A stretch of 49,378 nt of DNA from an uncultured Mycoplasmatota bacterium (GTDB taxonomy: Bacteria > Bacillota_I > Bacilli_A > RF39 > UBA660): positions 1-49,378 of the forward strand of contig URVV01000009.1 in the NCBI GenBank assembly GCA_900551455.1, read 5' to 3'. This document shows positions 35,421 to 45,700 of the stretch, piece by piece. Position 1 is the stretch's first letter, and each line of letters begins with the position of its first letter. The notes under the pieces were generated by a model. It ran no database searches and was not told where the DNA came from. It saw only the letters and a program-made list of their open reading frames with translations. Both the position numbers and the translations under genes were made by a program.

Positions 35421-38003
35421 ATGAAAAACAAAAGAATAATGTATGCTTTGATTAGCATACTTTTTTTAACAATATTTTTCGGTATTACTAAAGTAAATGC
35501 AGAAGAATATAAAGGTCAAGCTATTTGGCCATCTGAAAAGATAGCAAATATCTATATTAGAAAATATAGAGAAGATGGATACATTAAGTATCAACAAGGA
35601 GCTTTTATAAGAAGAAGTGAGGATAATAAGTTTGTTTATTGTTTACAACCTTACGTGGATATAGACAATAACTTACCTTATTACAAGATAGCTAGAAGTG
35701 ATTTTGCAGTATATCTTAATATGACAGAAGAACAATGGCAAAGAATATCACTTTTAGCATATTATGGTTATCAATACAAAGAGAATGGTTATGATCATTC
35801 AGCGAAAAAGTGGTATGTAATTACTCAAGTTATGATTTGGAGAACAGCAGTACCAACATCAAGAATTGTATTTACTGATACATTAAATGGTAAAGATTTA
35901 CCAAATAAATTTGCTAGTGAAATAGCAGAAATGGAAGATTTATTAAATAAGCATTATACTAAACCAAATTTCAATATTGATGGAGTTAAATTACCAATTG
36001 GTAAAAGTATGGATTTTACTGATACAAATGGAATACTAAATCAATTTACTATTTCATCAGTAGAAAATGGTGTAGCTAGTATAAATGGAAACACTTTAAC
36101 AATTACATCTAATTCAACAGAAAATGTTAAAGTTAAATTGATTAAAAAATTATCATATTGGTCATCTACACCAATCGTTTATTATTCTAATCATTCGCAA
36201 AATGTTATGAGAGTAGGAAATGTTGATCCAATCCCAAAAAGCATAGAACTAGAATCTGTAGGTGGAAAAGTAGAAATCAATAAAGTTGATAGTGAAACTA
36301 AAAACAATATTCCTCAAGGAAACGCAACGCTTGGTGGTGCAAAATATGGAATATACAACTTGAATAATGAGAAGGTAGGAGAGATTACAACTGATGAAAA
36401 TGGATATGGTATAAGTGATTATTTACCTAGTTTAGGAGATTTATATTTAAAAGAACTATCGCCTAGTAAAGGATATACTTTAGATAAAAATAAATATTCA
36501 TTTATAGTGGATAAAGATAATTTACTTGCTAATGTAGAAGTTTATGAAAAAGTTATAAAAGCAGATTTTACTTTATTTAAAACATTTGCAAGTGGAACAA
36601 CAGGAATATTAAAAGGAGAACCTAATATAACATTTAATATTTATTTAAATGATTGTAACCCTAGACCACAATTAAGAAGTATTGAAAATAATAACAATAG
36701 ATGTTTTGTTGAGTCTATAATAACAGATGAAAATGGATATGCAAAAACATCTCTACCTTATGGGAAATATACTATTTCACAAGAGAATAATACTCCTAAT
36801 TATGAGAAAGTTGAGAATTTTGAGATAGAAGTAAATGAGAATACCGGTAATAATATATATAAATTATTAAGTAATGCTCCAATAGAAGCAAAATTAAAAG
36901 TTATTAAAACTGATAAAGAAACAGGAGAAGTAATTACAAAAGCCGGTATTAAGTTTAAAATAAAAGATGTAAATACTAGTGAATATATTTGTCAAACAAT
37001 AACATACCCAACAGCTAAAAAGGTATGTGAATATGAAACTGATGAAAATGGAGTGATTATAACACCAGCTAATTTAGTTGGAGATTTTCTTTTAGAAGAA
37101 GTAGAAAATCAAGTTTTAGATGGTTATGTTTGGAATAGTGAGGCAATGCCAATTCATATTGGAGAAGGTAGTGAAATACTAGTTGATAAAGATTATGGTG
37201 CTTTATTAGTAGTTAAGTTTGCAAATGAAAGAGTTAAAGGGAAATTAAATATCACTAAATATGGCGAAAAGTTAATTATAGATAATAATACTTTTGGATA
37301 CGAAAAGATATTATTAAGTGAAGTAGAACTAGAACTTTATGCAAATGAAGATATTTATATTGGTGGTAAGAAAAAGTATTCTAAAGATGAATTGATAACA
37401 ACTGTTACTACTAACAATGGGAAAGCAGTTATTGAAGATTTAGAGTTAGGAAAATACTATATAAAAGAGAAATCAACTGATAATAACCATGTGTTAGATG
37501 AAAAATTATATACTTTTGAATTAAAGTATAAAGATCAATATACAAAAGAAATTGTTAAAGATGTAGAATTACAAAACTACTATAAAAAAGGAACTTTAGA
37601 ATTTACTAAAACAGATTTAGTTAGTGGGAAACCAATTCCTAATACTTTAATAGAAATCTATTCAGATAAAGAATTAGAAGATGGAACAATAGAATCTACT
37701 TTAATATTCTCTGGGCTTACTGATGAAAATGGTCAAATTATTATTAAAGATTTATTTATAGGAAAAGGACATATTATTGAAAAAGAAAGTGCAACAGGTT
37801 ATCAAATAACAAATGAAATTATTGAGTTTGAAATTAAAGAAAATGGGGAAATAGTTAAAGCTAATTTAACTAATGAACAAATAGTTGAAGTGCCAAACAC
37901 TATGGTTAATGAGAGTAAATTATACACAGTAATTAGTATTACTTGTATGGTAGTAGGAATGGGGGTATTTCTTTATGTTTCTAAAAAGAACAAGAAAAAA
38001 TAA
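35421..38003 (+). CDS. Thioester-domain adhesin with Cna-B repeats and sortase signal
   Basis: An 860-residue cell-wall adhesin. A signal peptide (1-27, ending VNA) precedes a thioester domain: Cys near residue 75 in FVYCLQPY and Gln near 136 in ITQVMIWR fit the TED pair that forms an internal Cys-Gln thioester able to bond host or surface molecules. About five Cna-B/SpaA-type beta domains follow (about 280-815), many with K...E isopeptide motifs such as VEINKVD, LKVIKTDKETG and LEFTKTDLVSG. VPNTM near 823, a hydrophobic helix and KKNKKK form a non-canonical sortase signal. The dedicated sortase gene overlaps by 29 bases. The start uses AAGGAAAG. Confidence 0.88.
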   Translation: MKNKRIMYALISILFLTIFFGITKVNAEEYKGQAIWPSEKIANIYIRKYREDGYIKYQQGAFIRRSEDNKFVYCLQPYVDIDNNLPYYKIARSDFAVYLNMTEEQWQRISLLAYYGYQYKENGYDHSAKKWYVITQVMIWRTAVPTSRIVFTDTLNGKDLPNKFASEIAEMEDLLNKHYTKPNFNIDGVKLPIGKSMDFTDTNGILNQFTISSVENGVASINGNTLTITSNSTENVKVKLIKKLSYWSSTPIVYYSNHSQNVMRVGNVDPIPKSIELESVGGKVEINKVDSETKNNIPQGNATLGGAKYGIYNLNNEKVGEITTDENGYGISDYLPSLGDLYLKELSPSKGYTLDKNKYSFIVDKDNLLANVEVYEKVIKADFTLFKTFASGTTGILKGEPNITFNIYLNDCNPRPQLRSIENNNNRCFVESIITDENGYAKTSLPYGKYTISQENNTPNYEKVENFEIEVNENTGNNIYKLLSNAPIEAKLKVIKTDKETGEVITKAGIKFKIKDVNTSEYICQTITYPTAKKVCEYETDENGVIITPANLVGDFLLEEVENQVLDGYVWNSEAMPIHIGEGSEILVDKDYGALLVVKFANERVKGKLNITKYGEKLIIDNNTFGYEKILLSEVELELYANEDIYIGGKKKYSKDELITTVTTNNGKAVIEDLELGKYYIKEKSTDNNHVLDEKLYTFELKYKDQYTKEIVKDVELQNYYKKGTLEFTKTDLVSGKPIPNTLIEIYSDKELEDGTIESTLIFSGLTDENGQIIIKDLFIGKGHIIEKESATGYQITNEIIEFEIKENGEIVKANLTNEQIVEVPNTMVNESKLYTVISITCMVVGMGVFLYVSKKNKKK

Positions 38004-38652
38004 GAATATTGATAAAAAGGAGCAACTAATCAAACTAGTTGCTTCTTTCATTTTCTTAATTGGTTCTTTTATGTATATAGGTAGAATAGCATATAACTAT
38101 TACATAGAATTGCGAGATTATAATAAAGCACAGGAGTTTTTGAATATAGGAAAAGAAGAAACTGAAGAAATTAAAGTAAATATTGATGAAGAAGAAATTA
38201 AAGAACAACCAAAACAAGAAGAAAAGAAAACATCTAATTATAACTATATAGGTGTTCTTGAAATCCCCAAAATAAACATAAAAAGGGGTTTTTTAAATAT
38301 TAAAGATAAAGGGAATAATGTTAATAAAAATTTACAAGTAATAAAGGGCAGTGATATGCCGAATGTTAAAAATGGAAATCTTATAATTGCAGCTCATTCT
38401 GGAAATAGCTATATTTCATATTTTAAAAATCTACATAAATTAAGTAATGATGATGTTGCTTATGTTTATTTTAATAATATTAAATATACATACAAAGTTG
38501 CTGGAAAATATGATGCAGAAAAAAATGGCAAAGTAACAATACACAGAGATAATAAAAAGAATACTTTAACTTTAATTACTTGTAGTCAAACAGATAAAAC
38601 TAAACAAATAGTTTATATTTTAGAACTAGAAAGCGAGGAAAACTATGAATAA
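37975..38652 (+). CDS. Sortase paired with the adhesin
   Basis: A 225-residue membrane transpeptidase that should cleave the VPNTM signal of the adhesin and attach it to the wall. An N-terminal membrane helix (about 19-41) and acidic linker lead to the sortase domain with His141 (IIAAHSGNSY) and Cys203 (LTLITCSQ). Where most sortases have the third catalytic residue, an Arg, the sequence is DKTKQIVYI: Lys/Gln instead. This may be a subfamily feature or signal altered activity. It overlaps the adhesin by 29 bases, so the two are coupled. Class not certain. Confidence 0.87.
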   Translation: MFLKRTRKNKNIDKKEQLIKLVASFIFLIGSFMYIGRIAYNYYIELRDYNKAQEFLNIGKEETEEIKVNIDEEEIKEQPKQEEKKTSNYNYIGVLEIPKINIKRGFLNIKDKGNNVNKNLQVIKGSDMPNVKNGNLIIAAHSGNSYISYFKNLHKLSNDDVAYVYFNNIKYTYKVAGKYDAEKNGKVTIHRDNKKNTLTLITCSQTDKTKQIVYILELESEENYE

Positions 38653-38881
38653 GTATAATTTAAGTCAAATAACAAAAGTATTAGAAAAAATATTTAAAGC
38701 AGGATTTAAGACTGAGAAAGATATTTTAAATATAAAACTAGATGATTTAACAAGAATACAAGATGTAAATGGTAATGAAATAATTATTTTATTAGATTTA
38801 AAGAAAGCAATTAAGAACAGACAAATAATTGCTTTTTTAAGTAATAGTGAAGAAACAAAAGGAGGAAAAGAAAATGAATAA
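38645..38881 (+). CDS. Small ICE protein with alpha-CTD-like fold
   Basis: A 78-residue protein starting inside the sortase stop region (8-base overlap). EKDILNIKLDDLTRIQDVNGNEIIILLDLKKAI resembles the helix-hairpin-helix of RNA polymerase alpha C-terminal domains, suggesting DNA binding, but similarity by eye is weak. Function unknown. It is co-transcribed with the sortase and following small genes. Confidence 0.65.
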   Translation: MNKYNLSQITKVLEKIFKAGFKTEKDILNIKLDDLTRIQDVNGNEIIILLDLKKAIKNRQIIAFLSNSEETKGGKENE

Positions 38882-39101
38882 TTATGAGTTTAATGTAAAT
38901 TTGTATGAAAAAATGAAAATAACAGTAGTAGCAGAAAATGAAGAAGAAGCTAGAAGAATATTAAAAGATACACTAGATAGTATTACAGTTAAAGATATAA
39001 AAGATAAACTATCTAAAAATATAGATGTAGAAATAAAAGAAAGTAAAGTAGTAGAACAAGTATCTTTAAATAGAAATAAAGATAGGGGTGAAGAAAGATG
39101 A
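38874..39101 (+). CDS. Small ICE protein, unknown (possibly DpnD/PcfM-like)
   Basis: A 75-residue protein. ATG 38874 follows GGAGG; an upstream GTG at 38847 is not supported. YEFNVNLYEKMKITVVAENEEEARRIL resembles the short alpha/beta proteins of the DpnD/PcfM kind found on conjugative elements. It overlaps the previous gene by eight bases and the next by four. Function unknown. Confidence 0.65.
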   Translation: MNNYEFNVNLYEKMKITVVAENEEEARRILKDTLDSITVKDIKDKLSKNIDVEIKESKVVEQVSLNRNKDRGEER

Positions 39102-39403
39102 ATGAAATAAAAATATCAGGTAAAGTTATAAAGAAAGATGTATTTGATAATGAATTATTTACAAGATTTATTTTAGAAATACCTACAAAGATGAAAGTTA
39201 TAAATGATAATAAGATTGAAAGAGTTAATAATTATATATCATTTATATTATTTACACCTTGTATAAATGACTTCCCAGAAATAAATAAAAATACCTATAT
39301 TGAAATTAGGGGAGAAATATTAGGAAATAGTAATAAAAGCAAAGAAACAGATGATTGTTTAGTAATATTTCCGAAAACTATTAGGAAAGGAGTGAAGATA
39401 TAA
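39098..39403 (+). CDS. Small ICE protein, possible OB-fold (SSB-like)
   Basis: A 101-residue protein with alternating beta strands: EIKISGKVIKKDVF, FTRFILEIPT, NYISFILFTPC, and TYIEIRGEILG, an order reminiscent of single-strand DNA-binding OB folds, including the G-containing IEIRGEI strand. It could protect transferred single strands, but lacks clear SSB motifs and an acidic tail. It overlaps its neighbours by four and one bases. Confidence 0.6.
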   Translation: MNEIKISGKVIKKDVFDNELFTRFILEIPTKMKVINDNKIERVNNYISFILFTPCINDFPEINKNTYIEIRGEILGNSNKSKETDDCLVIFPKTIRKGVKI

Positions 39404-39726
39404 TGCCACATCAAACAAGAACACCATCTACACAATTATCATTATGTAAAGATTTATTTAATCAATTAGTGGGTATTTTAGATTTTAATATAAAGATGAA
39501 TATTGAAGATGAAAAGTTTTCAACTACTGCAGAAAAACTAAAAAATAAATTACTTACATATTCAGTACCTAGAGTTAATAATGATGATATAGAGTTTGTA
39601 GATGTAAGGTTTTTTCCTAACGAAGCGAGTGATATGATTTGGCAATTATTATTACGAGCTGAAAAAAATGATAATGTAGAAGATTATTATAGTAAGTTAA
39701 TTGAAAATAGAGAACAAACCAAATAA
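39403..39726 (+). CDS. Small ICE protein, unknown
   Basis: A 107-residue soluble protein with no recognised family. It starts at the last base of the previous stop after GGAAAGGAG. The middle has a conserved-looking VDVRFFPNEASDMIWQLLLRA. It precedes the giant helicase gene by 20 bases and is probably part of the same transfer operon. Confidence 0.65.
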   Translation: MPHQTRTPSTQLSLCKDLFNQLVGILDFNIKMNIEDEKFSTTAEKLKNKLLTYSVPRVNNDDIEFVDVRFFPNEASDMIWQLLLRAEKNDNVEDYYSKLIENREQTK

Positions 39727-39746
39727 AGAAAGAGAGGTAAATAAAA

Positions 39747-42700
39747 ATGGCTACAACATTAGTAGATATTAAAGAAGTCTATAATGAAACGATTGCTAAT
39801 ATAACCTCTGATTCAAGAAAATGGCAATCGTTTTTAAGTTGTGCCTCAAAGAACTATAAGTATGATTTTGATGAGCAATTACTTATATATGCTCAAAGAC
39901 CAACTGCTATAGCTTGTGCTAGTTATGATACTTGGAATAGTAAATTAAATAGAATAATTAAAAAAGGTCATAGTGGTATAGCACTAATAACTGAAAAGTA
40001 TGGTAAACCATCTATAAGATATGTATGGGATGTATCAGATACTCAAAGTATGTATGGTAGAAAAGGTAAAAAGGTTAGAGTTTGGAATGTAGGAATAGCT
40101 TATCAAGATCAAGTTGTTGAGGCACTAGAGAATAGATATGGAGAACTAGAAAACAAAGATACTTTTATTGATAGTTTAAAATCAGTTGCGACTATTTTAG
40201 TAGAAGATAATATAACAGATTATATTGATTATTTACTAGATAATAAAGAAAACACGAGATTAGTAAATATAGATAATGATTTAATTATTCAAAAATATAA
40301 AAACTTACTTCAAAAAAGTATTGCGTATATGCTTATAAATAAATGTGTAGGTAATGCTGATAAAGAGTTTTTATATACTGATTTTCAAGATATTATAATG
40401 TTTCAAGATATAGAGAGTGTTGTAAATTTAGGAACTGCTACAAGTGATATTAGTGAAATGACACTACTTAATATTTATGAAATACTAAAAAATATAAGAA
40501 TAAATGAAATAGAAAAAATTCGTACATTTGATAATGATAAAAATATAGTTTATGATAAAGATGAATTAAAGGAGAGGAGTGAAGTAAATGATAACTTACA
40601 AAACAGTAGGAGATTACAAGATACCGAACTTGAAAGTGAAAGAGAGAAACTTCAACATAGGGAAATATGGTCTTATAAGGTTGGATTACCTAAAGAGCAA
40701 GAAGAAACCTTTATACGAGCAAATGAAAATCAAGGATATACTAGCAGAACACCTATTGGAGATAGATACGACAGCCGAGATGAGAGTGAACTTGATAATG
40801 AAAGAATTGATAGCACAGGAGAATATAACCGAGAACTTGAAGATGAAAGATCCAATGAAGTGGACAGGATTAATGAACAACTTGAAGAATCAAGCAGAGG
40901 AGATAGTAATAAGGGAGTTAATCTTCAACTAACACAAGAGAATACTAATAACAGTATTCTTTTTTCAGATAGTAGAAAAGATATTATTGAAAGTGAGTTA
41001 ATAACTAATTTAGAAGATTTAGATGATACTAACTCATTTACTGTTGCAAGAGTTAAAACTAATTTATACTGTGTAGAACTTCATTATATAAATGGAATAG
41101 CAACAGTTGAACTAGGAACTAGAACAAACGAAGATACTTGGGAAAATGAAATAGTAGAGGCAGACTGGTTTAATAAAGGATTATCAACAGATGCTTTATT
41201 TGATAAGCTAGAGCAAATATTTAATGATGAATTTTCTTCAGTTATTTATATGTATGATAAAAACGATGGAGAAATAGGATTACTTTATGATGTATTAAAT
41301 AAATACAAGATAAATGATGTTGAACTAATGTATGATGATAAAGATAATCTAATTGCAATGGATGATGAAAATATTTGGTATGGTAAAGAATTTTATAAGT
41401 TTATATTTGATGAAGTTTTTAATTATGATAGTGATAATATTCCTACATTACTAAATGAGGAAGATTATAATAAATTAAAAGAATATGCTAATAAATACGA
41501 AAAAGAAGAAACTAAATTACCAACTGAAAAAGAAAAGATAATAATACCAAGAAGTGAAAAAGCACAGTTATCTTTATTTGCCACTAAAGAGCAAGAGTTT
41601 GCAGATGTTATAGTTAATATGTTTAATAATTGTTCTAAAGATACAATATGGGAAAATAGTTTTGAAATAAGAAAAGTAGAACTGGAAAAATGGGAACATA
41701 TTAAGTCTAAAAAAAGAAATCTAACAATATCATTAGAAAGTAGTAATAATACTAATCATGATACTAGTTTTACATATTTTAATTCTGATAAAACAAGTGA
41801 ATTAAGGTTAAAAGAGCAAATAGAAAGCAACAAATTATTTAAAATGCTTGAAAAAGATAAAGACTTTGCTATTAGAGTTACTCCAGATAGTATATATGTT
41901 TATTATCATAATTTTGATGATAAAGTATTAGATTTAAGTATTGATAAAGAAGAAGTATTAGAAGATATAAATAATAAAGATAATACTTTAATAATTGATG
42001 ATTTAAAAGAAGAAAAAATAGAAGTTCCTATTAAAAGAAAGCCAAGAGAAGTTAGTTATGTTCTTCATCCAGAAGTACCACTAGAAGATAAAATAAATTA
42101 TAAGATACATACTGATTATTTAGGAGTAGGAACACCAAAGGAAAGATATAGAAATAATATTAAAGCAATAAATATTTTAAGAAAGTGCGAGAAAGAAAAT
42201 AGATATGCTACAAGTGAAGAACAAGAAATACTTTCTAATTATGTTGGTTGGGGTGGATTATCAGATGCCTTTGATCCAGAAAAATGGACTGATGAGTATT
42301 ATGAATTAAAAGAACTTCTAACCGAAGAAGAATATAATCAAGCAAAGGAATCAACACTTACAGCTTTTTATACTCCACCAGTAGTAATTAAAGCAATGTA
42401 TAAAGCATTATCCAATATGGGACTTGATAGAGGAAATATAATAGAACCCGGTTGTGGTATAGGAAACTTTATTGGACTTTTACCGAATAATGATAAGTTA
42501 AAAATATATGGAGTAGAAAAAGATATAATAAGTGGAAATATAGCAAGACAGTTATATCAAAAGTCATCTATTGCAGTTAAAGGATTTGAAGAAGTAAACT
42601 ATTCAAATTCTTTTTTTGATGTTGCAATAGGAAATGTTCCATTTGGAAATATTCCTGTAAGTGATAAGAAATATGATATGAGAAACTTCTTAATACATGA

Positions 42701-45700
42701 TTACTTTTTTGCAAAAGCCATAGATAAAGTAAGACCAGGAGGAATAATAGCATTTATTACATCTCAAGGATTTATGGATAGAAAGAATGATGATGTAAGA
42801 AAATATGTAGCAAGTAGAGCAGATTTAATTGGTGCTATAAGACTACCTAATAATGTATTTAAAGATAGTGCAGGAACTACTGTTACCTCAGATATAATAT
42901 TTCTTCAAAAAAGAGATTCAATTACAGACATAATGCCAGAATGGATAAATATTGATACTGATGAAAACAATTTAAGAATAAATAAATATTTCATTGATAA
43001 TCCTCAAATGATACTTGGAAAAATGGAACTTATATCAACACCATTCGGAGAAGAACCTGCTTGTATTCCATTAAATGATATGAATTTAGAAGAAATGCTT
43101 AATAATGCAATACCAAATGTTAAAGCAGAAATAAAAGATTATAAGATTGATGATATAGCAGATAATGAAGATTTATCTATTGAAGCAGATATGAATGTAA
43201 AAAACTTTTCTTATGCTTTGATAGATGATGTAATTTATTATAGAGAAAATAGTAGAATGTATCCTCAAAACTTATCGGAAACTGCTGAAAATAGAGTTAA
43301 GAATTTAGTTAAACTAAGAGATATAACAAGAGAAATTATTAACTTGCAACTAGATAATGCAAGTGATAATGAAATACAAGATAAACAAAAAGAATTAAAC
43401 GAATTATATGATAAGTTTGTTAAAAAGTATGGACTTATTAACAGCCGTGGTAATGCTAGTGTATTTTCAAATGATGGAAGTTATTTTCTTTTATGTTCAC
43501 TTGAAGTTTTAGATGAAAATGGAAATCTAAAAAGAAAAGCTGATTTATTTAATAAAAGAACAATTAAACCTAAATCAAAAGAAAGAATTATTGAAAATGC
43601 AAGAGATGCTTTAATAGTATCAATGCAAGAAAAAGCAAAGGTTGATATATCTTATATGCAAAAGTTATGTGGATTAGATATAGATAAAATGCTTGAAGAA
43701 TTAGAAGGGGAAATATTTAGAGTTCCTGAATATGGTAATCCAAATTATTGGGTTACAGCAGATGAGTATTTATCTGGTAATGTTCGTGAGAAATTAAAAG
43801 TAGCAAAACAGTTTGCCTTTGAAGATAGTAGTTATCAAAAAAATGTAGAATATTTAAAGAAAGTAATTCCAAAAGATATTTCACCTACTGAAATAAGTAT
43901 AAGAATAGGTGCAACATGGATACCAGAAGATATAATTACTAACTTTATTTTAGATTTAATAGATGCTAGTTTCTATGCTAGAAGAGATTTAAAAGCACAT
44001 TATTCTGATGTTACAGGAGAATGGAACATTGAAAATAAGAGTTGTGATAGAAACACTATTGCAGTTACATCTACTTATGGAACTAATAGAGCAAATGCTT
44101 ATAGACTAATAGAGGATGCACTTAACTTAAGAGATACAAAAATCTTTGATTATAACTATGATGAAAATGGTAAAAAAGTTGCAGTATTAAATAAAAAAGA
44201 AACAGCAATAGCTCAAGCTAAACAAGATAAAATTAAACAAGCATTTCAAGATTGGGTATGGAATGATCAAGAAAGAAGAGAAAGATTAACATATCTTTAT
44301 AACGAAAAGTTTAATGCAATAATTCCAAGAGAATATGATGGTAGTCATATAACATTTGATGGAATAAATCCAGAAATAACATTAAGACCACATCAAGTAA
44401 ATGCAATAGCAAGAGTTTTATATGGTGGAAATACTTTACTAGCTCATGAAGTTGGGGCTGGTAAGACTTTTGAAATGGTGGCAAGTGCTATGGAAAGTAA
44501 AAGATTAGGACTTTGTAATAAGAGCTTGTTTGTAGTACCTAATCACATAATAGAACAATTTGCTAGTGAGTTCTTACAACTTTATCCAAGTGCTAATATA
44601 CTTGTTTCAACTAAAAAAGATTTTGAAACAGCAAATAGAAAGAAGTTTTGTTCAAGAATTGCAACAGGAGAATGGGATGCAGTAATCATAGGACACTCTC
44701 AATTTGAAAAAATACCAATGTCTATTAAAAGACAAGTTGCCATATTAGAGCAACAACTACAAGATACATTAAAGGGAATAGAGGATTTAAAAAATCATAA
44801 TGGAGAAAGATTTAGTATTAAAGCATTGATGAAAACACAAAAGTCTATTGAGAAAAAATTAGCTAATCTAAATAGTACATCAAGAAAAGATGATGTTATC
44901 ACTTTTGAAGAATTGGGTGTAGATAGATTATTTGTTGATGAAGCACATTATTATAAAAACTTATATCTTTATACTAAAATGAGAAATGTAGGGGGGATTG
45001 CTCAAACAGAGGCACAAAAGTCTAGTGATTTATTTATGAAGTGCAGATATTTAGATGAAATAACTGGTGGAAAAGGAATAGTATTTGCGACTGGAACACC
45101 AATTTCTAACTCTATGGTGGAACTCTACACTATGCAAAGATATTTGCAATACGATAAACTTATAGAAAGTAAGTTACAACATTTTGATGCTTGGGCTTCA
45201 ACTTTTGGAGAAACAGTAACAGCAATAGAACTTGCACCAGAGGGAACTGGTTATAGAACAAAAACAAGATTTGCTAAATTTTATAACTTACCAGAGTTAA
45301 TGAATATGTTTAAGGAGGTTGCTGATATTAAAACATCAGATACATTGAATTTACCACTACCTAAAGCAAATTATGAAAATATAGTTATAAAGCCAAGTCA
45401 AGCACAACTAGATTTAGTAAATTCATTAGGAGAACGAGCTGAAAAAGTAAGAAATAGAGAAGTAGATTCAAAAGTAGATAATATGCTTAAAATCACTAAT
45501 GAGGGTAGAAAAATAGCACTAGATCAAAGACTAATAAATGAATTATTACCAGATTATGAAAATAGCAAAATAGATACTTGCTCACAAAATATTTATAGAA
45601 TATGGGAAGAAACAAAAGATAAAAAGTCATCTCAATTAGTATTTTGTGATTTATCTACTCCAAAAGGAGATGGCTCATTTGATGCCTACACAGATTTAAA

